A stretch of DNA of 58,231 bases from UBA8296 sp031581145 (GTDB lineage: Bacteria; Bacteroidota; Rhodothermia; Balneolales; Balneolaceae): assembly GCA_031581145.1 (NCBI GenBank), contig JAVLBP010000010.1, forward strand, positions 1-58,231, written 5' to 3'. A program made the translations under genes and the position numbers. Below are positions 16,874 to 26,544 of the stretch, one piece after another; positions within the stretch are counted from its first letter, which is position 1, and each line of letters begins with the position of its first letter. The notes beneath the pieces are model-generated. The model saw nothing but the letters and a program-made list of their open reading frames with translations, had not been told where the DNA came from and made no database searches.

Positions 16874-18664
16874 TTATTGCCAGCCATACATCTGTTCCAA
16901 GGCGGGGTTGAGCTGTACTTCTGAAAATGGAATAGGTCTGTAGTAATGCTTTGGCTCTTCAAATGTCCCATTGTTAGCACGAGCAAGAACACTACCATAA
17001 GTTCCATGTTCAAGGAGAACTGTCGCATCTGAATTAAAATCGCCTGTGCGATAATACACAAGGACCTCTCCCAATTCATTTACATCACGATCAGAGACAG
17101 GTGGGACTTGTTCGTCAGCAGATATAAGCTTCAAATCTGGAATACCATCACCAGTCATGTCATGATCACCTAAACCATCAAAATATGGCCCCTTGGGTAG
17201 GACTTCGAACAGCTTACCCGCACCATAACGTACAACATCTTCATAGCGATGATCCTCGTTGAATAATTCAACTCGTCGCTCACGACGTATTTCTAGTAGG
17301 ACATTATCTGAAATACTAGGGTATCGTGCAGCTAACATTGGGTCTTTTTGTACGTCCATCGTTAAGTGCGGCATTCCCACACGGTCTCTAAGCTGATTGA
17401 TGGTTTGGTCAAGTACACCTTGTGATATGGCGCCTAACTCTGCCATTGCTTCAGCATAAATCAAGAGCACTTCTGCATAACGCAAGACGGGGACATCAAT
17501 GCTATTTTGCACCGAGTTACTCGGGTCATTCACATACCATTTCAGCGTGTGATATCCTGTGAAGTTCCTATTGATTTCGTGCTTATATGGGGTTCCAGCT
17601 GCACCCTGGGCGTAGGTACCAGTATTGTTGATAATCCAACCAGGATAAGCGAAGCTTTGCGTAAGGCGCGGGTCACGATTTTCAAACTCTTTCACAAATG
17701 AGTAGGTCTCGTATCCATTTTGGGAAGAGTAGAAAGATCCATCAGCCATTAAATACGTTTGAACCATCGCCTTCGTGTTGGACTGCTCATATTGACCAAA
17801 ATCAGCCTGCCACCAACCGCTGTTTCGTGTACCATCGATACTACGATTTAGAAGGATGACTTCAGGATTGCCTTGTAAGTCTGTGGACTTAAACAATGAA
17901 CCGTACGCATCTGCGCTACCAGTAGAATAGATACTATACTTTCCACCATCCATAATCACTTTTGCATGGTCGCGTGCAAGTTGTAAAAACTCATTGGCAG
18001 TACCACTAAGCCCAAGGTAAGTGTGATACTTTCTAAATGTTCCTTCAAAAAGCGCAAATCGAGCCAAATAAGTACGTACAACGTCATTTGTTACACTCCC
18101 CACTGGACCCGAAGCACGAACATGTTGGGCAGCAAATTCTAAATCCTCAAACACTTTACCCATGACAAATTCGCGTGAGTCGCGCGGCTTGAACAGATCG
18201 GAATCGTCTGTTTCTAACACTTTATCATAGTAAGGAACGTCACCAAATCGTTGCACCTTATTCATGTAAAAAAGGGCACGATGAAAACGGGCCACCCCTT
18301 CGTAGTGATTCAACGTTTCTGTTGGGACATCAGCTTTGCTAAAGTTTTCAAGGAAATAATTGATATTGCGAAGTGCTCCCCATGACCAACCTCCTGTAAA
18401 ATTCTCAGATGTTAGGTCATTCGTCATGATGTTACGAAGCTCTGCAGAGCCCGAGGTTGTCTCATCATCAGAGATCTCATATGAGATATCCATGACATTG
18501 GGCCAAGAGATCATACTGTTGACATACATTTCTAAGTCATCAGCTGTATTAAAGAAGTTCTCTTTACCAATCTCAGTTTCGGGTGTGACATTCAAAAAGT
18601 TGTCGTCACATGCTTGAGCAAACACAACAACACTTAGTATTAGAGCGATAGAAGTACGTTTCAT
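16874..18664 (-). CDS. SusD/RagB family nutrient-binding outer-membrane lipoprotein
   Basis: A 596-residue SusD-like protein with a lipoprotein signal (lipobox ending at Cys19 in VFAQACDD), N-terminal SusD-like helices (TPETEIGKENFFNTADDLE) and the C-terminal RagB part with LRYAEVLLIYAEAMAE and RRERRVELFNEDHRYED. SusD proteins sit on the cell surface as lids of SusC porins and bind the ligand before import. susC lies 26 bases upstream on the same strand. No glycoside hydrolase is nearby, so the ligand is probably not a polysaccharide degraded at this locus. Confidence 0.92.
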   Translation of the reverse strand: MKRTSIALILSVVVFAQACDDNFLNVTPETEIGKENFFNTADDLEMYVNSMISWPNVMDISYEISDDETTSGSAELRNIMTNDLTSENFTGGWSWGALRNINYFLENFSKADVPTETLNHYEGVARFHRALFYMNKVQRFGDVPYYDKVLETDDSDLFKPRDSREFVMGKVFEDLEFAAQHVRASGPVGSVTNDVVRTYLARFALFEGTFRKYHTYLGLSGTANEFLQLARDHAKVIMDGGKYSIYSTGSADAYGSLFKSTDLQGNPEVILLNRSIDGTRNSGWWQADFGQYEQSNTKAMVQTYLMADGSFYSSQNGYETYSFVKEFENRDPRLTQSFAYPGWIINNTGTYAQGAAGTPYKHEINRNFTGYHTLKWYVNDPSNSVQNSIDVPVLRYAEVLLIYAEAMAELGAISQGVLDQTINQLRDRVGMPHLTMDVQKDPMLAARYPSISDNVLLEIRRERRVELFNEDHRYEDVVRYGAGKLFEVLPKGPYFDGLGDHDMTGDGIPDLKLISADEQVPPVSDRDVNELGEVLVYYRTGDFNSDATVLLEHGTYGSVLARANNGTFEEPKHYYRPIPFSEVQLNPALEQMYGWQ

Positions 18665-18690
18665 GAGTTTCTCCGTTTATATGTTGTTGA

Positions 18691-21600
18691 TTAAAAAGTG
18701 ACGTTTAAGCCAACGCTGTATCGACGTTGGAATGGATAAGCATATCCTTGCCCATTATTTGTGACCGCTTCTGGGTCAACAAAATCAGCAATCTTCGACC
18801 ACTCTTTGAGGTTCTCCCCTGACACGTAGATCCTTACACTACGAATGCCCAGGCGAGCTGAGAGATTAGAAGGAATCGTGTAGCCAACTGTTAGATTCTT
18901 CCAACGAATGTAGGACCCATCCAATAGATACCCAGTGTTGGGAAGATTCCCCCACCCTACTCGATTATCCATATTCCATGCTTGGAGAACAGGGTAATAA
19001 GAATCCGTATTCGCACTAGCTAATCCCATGTCAATGTACTTCTGGGAATGTTGTGACATAAGCTCAGGTGAGTCATCAGCAGCTCTGTAATAGTCTAGCT
19101 GATTCACAAACCCACCTTCATAAGGCTGTTGATGGAAACCCCAGAAGATGTAGTGGTAAGGGTAGAAGTCACGTTTTGCCACACCTTGGAAGAATGTGCG
19201 AACATCAAACCCTTTAAATTGGAAATCTAAATTAACGCCAAAGCGGTACCGAGCTTGGCTGTTTCCAATCACTTTCATGTCTCCTGGGTTATCAACCGTT
19301 GTACCACGTGTAATTTTCCCATCACCATTCAAGTCTTGGAATTTGACGGTTCCAAGTGTTGTTGGAATCACACCCCATGGAACAAGGGAGCTTTGATCAG
19401 GGCTATTGGCTATATCTTCTTCACTCGTGTAGAAACCGTTTGATACTAATCCCCAAATTTCTCCAATTTCTTGACCGATATAATAGCTTCCAAGATTACG
19501 GTTTGGGTTATCAAAGTCTGTGATTTCAGAACGTGAGTCCGCTAGTGTAAAGCGTACGCCATAAAACAGGTTATCGCTGAATAGCTCTAGGCGGTCACGA
19601 TAGTTTATCGCGGCCTCCCATCCTCTTGTACGAAGGTCGGCTGCATTTTCTTGCGGCTCAGAGGTGCCTAGTACATTAGGAAGGTCTTGCCCAAGAGTCA
19701 GCATTCCCTCGGTATCACGAGTGTAGACATCAAATGAAGCTAGGATTCTATTTTCAAGTAATTCGATATCAAGTCCTAGGTTTTGAGATGTCACTTCTTC
19801 CCATGAATAATTAGATGAAACCATACCAGGTGAACTAATCGCAAGTGGACGCGTATTACCCACCAAGTAGTTTTCTGTGTAGGTACTCATGTTTGGGATG
19901 TACCCAAAGTTTGACACAGACTGATTCCCAAGCGTACCAATAGAAGCTCTAAGCTTGAGGACATTAATCACATCTACGTTGTCCATAAAGGATTCCTGGT
20001 CTATTCTCCAGGCCATAGACCCTGATGGGAAGAAGCCATAGCGATCATCTTCAGGAAAACGGGATGATCCATCGTACCGGCCATTGAACTCAACGATATA
20101 TTTGTCTTGAAACGTGTAATTCACACGACCAAAGATTCCTCGTACAGCCCAACCGGTATACTCGTCACTCACGGTAGGATCACCCAAAGAAAGAGAGACC
20201 GATGGCAAGGATGAGGAGATCACATCCGTGATGGATGTATTAAGTCGGTAGTAATCGTACGTCTCCTGGTTATAACCAGCAATAGCGCTCACAGAATGGT
20301 CTTCGGCAAACGTTGACGCGAAATTGGCATACACATTTAAGACCTCGTAATCATATTCCATTTGATAGCGATAGACTGCTGTGTTGCCTTCTTCACGAAC
20401 ATCGTCTGGACCATACCCAATAGCATACTTCTTGTAGTCCCAGTCATAATCGCGTGCTTCATCGCGAAGGGTATAATCTGCGTTAACACTGATCATGTCG
20501 TTGACCTGTAGTCGCGCTGTAAATGTAGTTTGGAAGTTATTGTACTCGTCAAGCCAGTCTCCACCATCGACGAGTTGAGAAGCAAACCGCCCAACGTCCG
20601 TATTGGCCCATGTACCATCTGGGTTTTTATGCCATGATGTAGGGTTCATCAAATAGACATCTTGCATTGCACTTGTGGATCCACTTAGTCTTGATGGTGC
20701 ATTTCGCTGGCTGCGTGTAAGTGTCGTACGATTACCCACGGTAATGGACTTACTCAAATCATATTCAACATTGGATCGTACACTCCAGCGCTCAAAATTA
20801 TCTTCGTCAATTTGCAGGGCACCTTGTTGATTATCTGAACTTCCAGACAAATAGAAACGGGTTTTACCAGTGCTTCCATTTAATGAAATGGTATTGTTTG
20901 TAGACAACCCAAAATCGTCTAAGAAATAGGTTGACCAATCACGATTGCCCATGTACTGCCATTGTGACTGGGTCGTTGGATTGACTCTAACTGGAGCAGA
21001 TGCGTTTGGATTATCGGAACGCTCACGAGCCCATTGATACATCTCATCAGAATGGTTGATATAATCCCACGGAGTTGCGTCAGCGGAGTTCTCTTGCCAT
21101 CGCATGTAAACATAGGGATCTGTCACTTTCTCTGGCACAATTGTAGGTGTATCCCATGAAAACCTAGTAGAATAATTCACTGCAATATTTCCTTGCTGTA
21201 CTGATCCTTTCTTTGTCTCAACCAATAGGACCCCAAACGCTGCTCGTGCACCATATATCGCTGCCGAAGAGGCATCTTTTAACACAGAAATGCTTTCCAC
21301 GTCCATGGGGTCAAGTGTATTTAAATCACGAGACTCAGAGGGGATTCCATCAATTATGATGAGGGGCTCACCTCCATTAATAGACGTATAGCCACGAATG
21401 TTAATATTTGGCGCTTGGCCAGGGGCTCCTGCCGTGTAATCGATATTTAAGTTTGGTATTAACCCTTGGAGACCTTGCGTGACGTTTGAGATCGTCCGGC
21501 CTTCCAAATTTTTCATATCAACCTGATCGACAGCACCCGATAAATTGGCTCGCTTTTGAGATCCGAAGCCAACAACAACAGCTTCGTTGAGTGTAACGAT

Positions 21601-21921
21601 GTCACGTTCCAGAGTGATTACCAAATCAGACGACGTAATGGTTATATCTTTGCTGACATATCCGATGTAGGTAAGGGTCAGGACAGTGTATTCATCTGGC
21701 ACGTTGAGTTCAAATGCACCTGAAGCGTCGGATTGAGTACCGATAACACCTTGGGACGAAGACTGGGAACCTTTAACGATGATATTTACACCAGGTAAGG
21801 CTTCACCAGATTCGGAATCAGAAATTGTCCCCGTTACGTTTGTGGACTGTGCAATGGAGAGTGAAGACAGTGCACTGAACATCAGTGCAAGAAACGAAGG
21901 AAAAAGCTTGTTTTTAACCAT
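18691..21921 (-). CDS. SusC/RagA family TonB-dependent outer-membrane transporter
   Basis: Of 1076 residues, the first 24 are a signal peptide, followed by a carboxypeptidase-regulatory-like domain (NVTGTISDSESGEALPGVNI), the TonB-box region (NEAVVVGFG), the plug with the SusC signature SVLKDASSAAIYGARA, and a large beta barrel ending in the hydrophobic GLNVTF. It forms a TonB-powered importer with the SusD protein encoded next. No sigma factor/anti-sigma pair or hybrid two-component regulator, often found with such pairs, is present. The 97 bases upstream are AT-rich and probably hold the promoter. Confidence 0.95.
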   Translation of the reverse strand: MVKNKLFPSFLALMFSALSSLSIAQSTNVTGTISDSESGEALPGVNIIVKGSQSSSQGVIGTQSDASGAFELNVPDEYTVLTLTYIGYVSKDITITSSDLVITLERDIVTLNEAVVVGFGSQKRANLSGAVDQVDMKNLEGRTISNVTQGLQGLIPNLNIDYTAGAPGQAPNINIRGYTSINGGEPLIIIDGIPSESRDLNTLDPMDVESISVLKDASSAAIYGARAAFGVLLVETKKGSVQQGNIAVNYSTRFSWDTPTIVPEKVTDPYVYMRWQENSADATPWDYINHSDEMYQWARERSDNPNASAPVRVNPTTQSQWQYMGNRDWSTYFLDDFGLSTNNTISLNGSTGKTRFYLSGSSDNQQGALQIDEDNFERWSVRSNVEYDLSKSITVGNRTTLTRSQRNAPSRLSGSTSAMQDVYLMNPTSWHKNPDGTWANTDVGRFASQLVDGGDWLDEYNNFQTTFTARLQVNDMISVNADYTLRDEARDYDWDYKKYAIGYGPDDVREEGNTAVYRYQMEYDYEVLNVYANFASTFAEDHSVSAIAGYNQETYDYYRLNTSITDVISSSLPSVSLSLGDPTVSDEYTGWAVRGIFGRVNYTFQDKYIVEFNGRYDGSSRFPEDDRYGFFPSGSMAWRIDQESFMDNVDVINVLKLRASIGTLGNQSVSNFGYIPNMSTYTENYLVGNTRPLAISSPGMVSSNYSWEEVTSQNLGLDIELLENRILASFDVYTRDTEGMLTLGQDLPNVLGTSEPQENAADLRTRGWEAAINYRDRLELFSDNLFYGVRFTLADSRSEITDFDNPNRNLGSYYIGQEIGEIWGLVSNGFYTSEEDIANSPDQSSLVPWGVIPTTLGTVKFQDLNGDGKITRGTTVDNPGDMKVIGNSQARYRFGVNLDFQFKGFDVRTFFQGVAKRDFYPYHYIFWGFHQQPYEGGFVNQLDYYRAADDSPELMSQHSQKYIDMGLASANTDSYYPVLQAWNMDNRVGWGNLPNTGYLLDGSYIRWKNLTVGYTIPSNLSARLGIRSVRIYVSGENLKEWSKIADFVDPEAVTNNGQGYAYPFQRRYSVGLNVTF

Positions 21922-22018
21922 GTGGAATGTGGAGTAAGTGTAATATTAATACTGTTAAGTTCCCCACACTCTGTTATATCATGGTTATCAATGTTTTACC
22001 AAATCGTTAATTCGGGAG

Positions 22019-24196
22019 CTATTTCACAAACAACATCTCACGATAGACAGGTAGCGGCCATAACTCGTCACTGACGTACCGCTCGAGAAAGTCCACCGCA
22101 TCGCGTACCGCATTCATCGCGGGGATGACGTCGGTTTGCATGTATTTCGCGGTTTTAAGGACATCACCCTCAGGTACTTTTTCCTGGGCTTTGCGCAATC
22201 TATCTAGAGCCTCTGCCAGTGCATTGACACCATCATTGACGGTCTTGAGCATATCTATTGTCCCTTTCGGCTCCAATCCATGCTCTTTGACCTCATCTGC
22301 AGCCTCAGCCAAACTACGAAGGTACTGTGTCGCTGCTGGATAAACCATCGTCTTGGCGATAGACTCTGTCGTGTCAACTTCAATGGTAATGTTGGTGTTG
22401 TATTGCTCAGCTAAAATCTCCAAGCGTGAATCTAACTCTCTCTTATTCAATACTTTGTATGTACTGAAGAGCTTAGAATTCTTTTTATCAGCCAACACTG
22501 GGAGCGCATCTGCAGTGGTCCTCATATTGAGAAGACCCCGTTTCTCTGCCTCCACCTGCCAATCATCGGAATATCCATCACCATTAAAGATGATACTCTC
22601 AATCTCACCTAGAGTCTGTCTCAAGATTTTACCGAGGGCTGTCTCAAGCTCCGAATTCTTGAGCTCTTTCTCGAGTTTGTCACTAAGTACATCAATCCCT
22701 TCCGCAACAGCGGTATTTAGCACCACGATTGGGAAGCTTACCGACTGACTGGACCCTACTGCTCGGAACTCAAACTTGTTACCCGTAAATGCGAAGGGTG
22801 AGGTACGATTGCGGTCTCCAGCATGTTTTGGAAGTGTTGGCAAAACGGGCGTACCTAATCCAAGCAATCCACTCTTCATGGATTCTTTGAGTCCCCCGTT
22901 GAGCAATTGATGTACCACATCTTCGAGCTGTTCACCGATGTACGCTGAGATAATCGCTGGTGGCGCTTCGTTTGCGCCCAATCGGTGATCATTCGCGGCC
23001 GTTGCGATGGATGCGCGCAGCAAGTCTTGGTGATGATACACACCGTGCAAAACGGCTGTGAAAAAGAACAAGAATTGTAAGTTCTGATGCGGTGTCTCCC
23101 CAGGTTCTAGCAGATTTACCCCACCTTCCGTGGAGATGGACCAGTTGGTATGTTTCCCACTTCCGTTGAGCCCATCGAAGGGTTTTTCATGAAGCACACA
23201 CTCTAGACCATATTTTTTGGCCACGCGACGCAATGTAATCATCATGAGCTGCTGATGGTCAGCGGCCACATTACACTGCTCAAAGATGGGTGCAATCTCG
23301 TACTGAGACGGGGCCACTTCATTGTGGCGAGTTTTGACGGGGATTCCCAATTTGTATAGCTCACGCTCCACGTCCAGCATGAAGCTCAAAACGCGGTCAG
23401 GAATAGACCCGAAATAATGGTCATCCAGCTCCTGCCCTCTCGGAGGTTTGGCCCCAACAAGGGTTCTGCCAGAGGTCATCAAGTCGGGACGGCGGTAGAA
23501 AAACTCTTGGTCAATCAAGAAATACTCCTGCTCGCATCCAACTGTGGATGAAACACGAACAGCCTCTTCACCAAACAATGTAAGCGCACGCTTGGCCGAT
23601 GTATTGATGGCTTCCACAGAGCGTAATAATGGCGTTTTGTGATCCAATGCTTCCCCTTTCCACGAGGCAAATGCGGTTGGAATGCACAAGTAAGACCCAT
23701 TAGGATTCTCAATAATGAATACAGGAGATGTTGGATCCCATGCGGTATACCCGCGTGCCTCAAAAGTCGCTCTAAGACCTCCGCTTGGAAACGAAGACGC
23801 ATCAGGCTCACCTTGAATCAAATCTTTCCCCGAAAATTCCGAGATAGCGCCTCCTCCTTGGTTGGGCGTGATAAACGAGTCGTGCTTCTCTGCGGTCGAC
23901 CCCGTCAAAGGTTGAAACCAATGGGTAAAATGGGTGGCTCCTTTCTCAGTTGCCCAATCTTTCATGGCAATGGCCGCTGCGTCAGCCACTTCTGCGTCAA
24001 GCTTTTCACCCTCCTGAACCGTCTTTTGAAGCTTTTTCCACGTGCTCTTTGGCATGCGAGCCTTCAGAGTGTCAAGTGTAAGGGTGTTTTGACCAAAAAT
24101 GTCGGTGATAGAGTTTGCTTGATCCACCATCCCTTGGCTTGGAACAGTTGATTTTGCAGCAGCGAGTGTGTCGTAGCGAGGAGCAACAGGTGCCAT
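22019..24196 (-). CDS. glnN: Type III glutamine synthetase (GSIII)
   Basis: A 725-residue GSIII enzyme making glutamine from glutamate, ammonia and ATP, about 60% longer than GSI. Signatures include FTHWFQPLTGSTAEKHDSF, VGCEQEYFLID, TRHNEVAPSQYEIAPIFE, and DGLNGSGKHTNWS. The C-terminal region (from about residue 590) is the helical GSIII-specific part. It is divergent from menA across an AT-rich 253-base gap, and ends 97 bases before susC. No PII gene or other nitrogen regulator is adjacent. Confidence 0.95.
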   Translation of the reverse strand: MAPVAPRYDTLAAAKSTVPSQGMVDQANSITDIFGQNTLTLDTLKARMPKSTWKKLQKTVQEGEKLDAEVADAAAIAMKDWATEKGATHFTHWFQPLTGSTAEKHDSFITPNQGGGAISEFSGKDLIQGEPDASSFPSGGLRATFEARGYTAWDPTSPVFIIENPNGSYLCIPTAFASWKGEALDHKTPLLRSVEAINTSAKRALTLFGEEAVRVSSTVGCEQEYFLIDQEFFYRRPDLMTSGRTLVGAKPPRGQELDDHYFGSIPDRVLSFMLDVERELYKLGIPVKTRHNEVAPSQYEIAPIFEQCNVAADHQQLMMITLRRVAKKYGLECVLHEKPFDGLNGSGKHTNWSISTEGGVNLLEPGETPHQNLQFLFFFTAVLHGVYHHQDLLRASIATAANDHRLGANEAPPAIISAYIGEQLEDVVHQLLNGGLKESMKSGLLGLGTPVLPTLPKHAGDRNRTSPFAFTGNKFEFRAVGSSQSVSFPIVVLNTAVAEGIDVLSDKLEKELKNSELETALGKILRQTLGEIESIIFNGDGYSDDWQVEAEKRGLLNMRTTADALPVLADKKNSKLFSTYKVLNKRELDSRLEILAEQYNTNITIEVDTTESIAKTMVYPAATQYLRSLAEAADEVKEHGLEPKGTIDMLKTVNDGVNALAEALDRLRKAQEKVPEGDVLKTAKYMQTDVIPAMNAVRDAVDFLERYVSDELWPLPVYREMLFVK

Positions 24197-24232
24197 GTAA
24201 GCAGAGTTTTAATAATTGGTTGATAATTAACA

Positions 24233-24432
24233 TGTGGAAAAGTAAAGTGTTTTAGGACTTTCGACAATTATTATTAATTCTTATTGCGTTATCCACAGTT
24301 AATTATTTAGATATATAGCTCTTGTATTTAAATAAGTTAGTTACTTGACCACCTCTGACTAAGAATGCCCTAAACGATTATCCCGAATCGATTAAGAACC
24401 TGATTTTCTTTGTAATCATCGTTTGTGGATAA
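24233..24432. other. Candidate replication origin or DnaA-binding region
   Basis: Two perfect DnaA boxes occur in opposite orientation: TTATCCACA at 24289-24297 and TGTGGATAA at 24424-24432. A near-match TGTGGAAAA is at 24233-24241 and a 7/9 match TTATCCCGA at 24378-24386. The DNA between is AT-rich (for example 24261-24290 and 24298-24350), as in unwinding elements. Genes on both sides point away from the gap (glnN-susC-susD leftward, menA-menC-menE rightward). No dnaA or dnaN is visible, so this may be oriC, a DnaA-titrating site or a DnaA-regulated promoter. Confidence 0.4.
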
Positions 24433-24449
24433 CTTGCGTATTTTTGTCC

Positions 24450-25355
24450 ATGCCTATGAATGATTCAAACCCTATTGCGTCTTGGGTTCAAGCCGCTCGC
24501 CCACAGACCTTACCTGCGGCATGGACGCCTGTGTCCATTGGCAGTGCTATTGCGTTCTATGAAGGTGGGTTTTCTTGGCTCGTGTTTGGGTTGGCCATGA
24601 TGAGTGCCAGTCTAATTCAAATAGGGACTAATTTTGCCAACGATTACTTTGATGCCAAAACGGGGGCAGATGCTGATCGTATCGGCTTTGAACGACCCAC
24701 CTCTTCAGGGGCCATCTCCTCGACGCAAATGGCATGGGCTACAGGAGTCGCCATGGGCCTTGCGTTTGTTACGGGCCTTGGACTCGTTTGGATTGCAGGA
24801 CTACCCATTTTATGGATTGGTCTCGCCTCACTGTTTTTTGGCATTATCTATACGGGTGGGCCGTTTCCATTAGCCTATAATGGGCTTGGAGACCTTTTTG
24901 TGTGGCTGTTTTTTGGGGTTATCGCGGTCATGGGAACGACTTACGCTCATCTACAGATATGGTCACTCAATGCCTTTTGGCTCGGCTCCTCGACAGGCGC
25001 ACTATGTGTGAATATTTTGGTGGCCAATAACCTCCGTGATATTCATTCGGATCGTAAAGCACATAAACGCACCCTAGGGGTGTTGCTAGGTGAGCGTTTT
25101 CTTCAGGTTGAATATACGGTCATGATTGTGGCTGCACTCGCTGTGCATGGATGGATCTTTGTGGTCAATGATTTTGACGCGTGGTGGACGCTGATGATTG
25201 TGAGTGTCGTGCCATTTACGTTAAAGCCCCTTCATCAAATTTGGACACACCAAGACAAGGCGCTTCTCAATGGAACGCTTAAACAATCTGCCCTCGTCTT
25301 AATGCTGTATGGTCTCGCGATGACTCTGGTTTTGTCGCTGACAACCATATTGTGA
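24450..25355 (+). CDS. menA: 1,4-dihydroxy-2-naphthoate prenyltransferase
   Basis: A UbiA-superfamily membrane enzyme attaching the prenyl tail to DHNA. Motifs: ARPQTLPAAW near the N-terminus, the first aspartate-rich motif in NFANDYFDAKTGADAD, and the second in NNLRDIHSDRKAHKRT. About eight or nine membrane helices are evident. I chose the ATG at 24450 (301 residues); an earlier frame opening at 24423 would overlap a DnaA box and add a non-conserved stretch. It is the first gene of the second menaquinone cluster, separated from menB by four genes on the other strand. Confidence 0.93.
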   Translation: MPMNDSNPIASWVQAARPQTLPAAWTPVSIGSAIAFYEGGFSWLVFGLAMMSASLIQIGTNFANDYFDAKTGADADRIGFERPTSSGAISSTQMAWATGVAMGLAFVTGLGLVWIAGLPILWIGLASLFFGIIYTGGPFPLAYNGLGDLFVWLFFGVIAVMGTTYAHLQIWSLNAFWLGSSTGALCVNILVANNLRDIHSDRKAHKRTLGVLLGERFLQVEYTVMIVAALAVHGWIFVVNDFDAWWTLMIVSVVPFTLKPLHQIWTHQDKALLNGTLKQSALVLMLYGLAMTLVLSLTTIL

Positions 25356-25403
25356 CGTTATTATGACATTTGTGCATCAACCTCATACGTATATCCCTGC
25401 GCT

Positions 25404-26510
25404 ATGAATTCCACATCATCTACATCCCCATCTACTACATCTCCGTCTATTACATCCCCATCTATAACCGTCTGGAGGCTTTCCTTACCGTATAAACAAC
25501 GCCATAAGACCGCAAAACTGTCAACCTCGACAAGGGACATACTTCTACTCAAGGTCTCGCTGGGAGAACAATCATGGGTGGCGGAATTTGCCCCGTTGCC
25601 ACCCTTTTCAGAAGAGTCGATGGAAGACGTCATGGCTCAACTCCCCGACATTGCACACTGGATGGAAACATGGGTTCCCTTCGAATCGCCCGATAAAGCC
25701 GAAGCGGCGATTCCAAACACATGGACTGCTAGTGTAAGATGGGGTGTCTCGGGGATGATTGGGGTACATCACTCTGCCATAACACAAAAAGGGGATGCCG
25801 CAAAACCTCTTCATGTACACACGCTGCTACCACCAGGCGATGAAGCCGAGGCGCTTGCAGGAGAATGCTCAACGAAATCTGCCTTCAAAGTCAAAATCCA
25901 CCCCGACTCATGGGAACCCTTGCTTCATATCCTTAAGGCACATCAAGAGGAACACCCTGAGACACGGTGGGTTGTCGATGTGAATGAAAAAGGCTCACTG
26001 CAATGGCTTCATGACCTGAACTCCTGGTGTAAAAAACACAAATTTGATGCCCTGCAGTACGTGGAGGACCCCATGGTAGTGCGCACCCCACAAGAAGCCC
26101 GCTCACTCATCGACCAAAGCCCCATCAAACTTGGCTTTGATGAATTTCTACAACCCCGCAGGCGACAAGAGACCTATGGACTCCACGAAGGACTTGAGAG
26201 TCTAAAGGGGGCAGTTTGTGTGCTCAAGCCCGCACTATTTGGTACGAATAGTGAGGTTATCGACTTGACTACACAGGCTCAAAAAAAAGGGGTGCCTGTG
26301 GTGGTGTCAACCTTGATGGAGTCGACAATTGGTCGTGCATGTGCTGCTGAAGTCGCAAAATCCCACGGCAGCACAATGTACACACACGGTCTAGATACGG
26401 GTCATCTTTTTGAGACGGATCTAGAACCATCCAAAGAGGCGATCGAGGCAACGTTGGAGAAGCTTCCGGTAAAACCTGTTGTCTGTTATTCGAAAACCCC
26501 ATTAACCTAG
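25404..26510 (+). CDS. menC: o-Succinylbenzoate synthase
   Basis: Enolase-superfamily enzyme dehydrating SHCHC to o-succinylbenzoate. Likely catalytic Lys162/Lys164 (KVKIHP), metal ligands Asp192 (VVDVNEKG), Glu221 (YVEDP) and Asp246 (LGFDE), and Lys275 (VLKPALFG) are all present. The N-terminus carries a (TSPSx)3 insert encoded by a 15-bp array; a start after it would remove the repeat but no good start codon follows. It lies 48 bases after menA and 34 bases before menE. Similar dipeptide epimerases exist, but the men context settles the call. Confidence 0.9.
   Translation: MNSTSSTSPSTTSPSITSPSITVWRLSLPYKQRHKTAKLSTSTRDILLLKVSLGEQSWVAEFAPLPPFSEESMEDVMAQLPDIAHWMETWVPFESPDKAEAAIPNTWTASVRWGVSGMIGVHHSAITQKGDAAKPLHVHTLLPPGDEAEALAGECSTKSAFKVKIHPDSWEPLLHILKAHQEEHPETRWVVDVNEKGSLQWLHDLNSWCKKHKFDALQYVEDPMVVRTPQEARSLIDQSPIKLGFDEFLQPRRRQETYGLHEGLESLKGAVCVLKPALFGTNSEVIDLTTQAQKKGVPVVVSTLMESTIGRACAAEVAKSHGSTMYTHGLDTGHLFETDLEPSKEAIEATLEKLPVKPVVCYSKTPLT
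25421..25465. repeat. 15-bp tandem array, 3 units, at the menC N-terminus
   Basis: TACATCCCCATCTAC and two close variants begin at 25421, 25436 and 25451. They encode TSPST/TSPSI/TSPSI in frame near the start of MenC. Confidence 0.85.
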
Positions 26511-26534
26511 CCCACCAACCTAGCCCATCAACCT
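26505..26534. repeat. 13-bp tandem array between menC and menE
   Basis: ACCTAGCCCACCA (26505) and ACCTAGCCCATCA (26518) are followed by a partial third copy ACCTA (26531). The array starts at the menC stop codon. The period is not a multiple of three, as expected outside coding DNA. Confidence 0.8.
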
Positions 26535-26544
26535 AAACAGTGTC

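Noticed and set aside
25361..25633. Minus-strand frame with a DG/DV repeat opposite menC
   Set aside because: The repeat is only the antisense reading of the menC 15-bp array; the MenC frame has all catalytic motifs.
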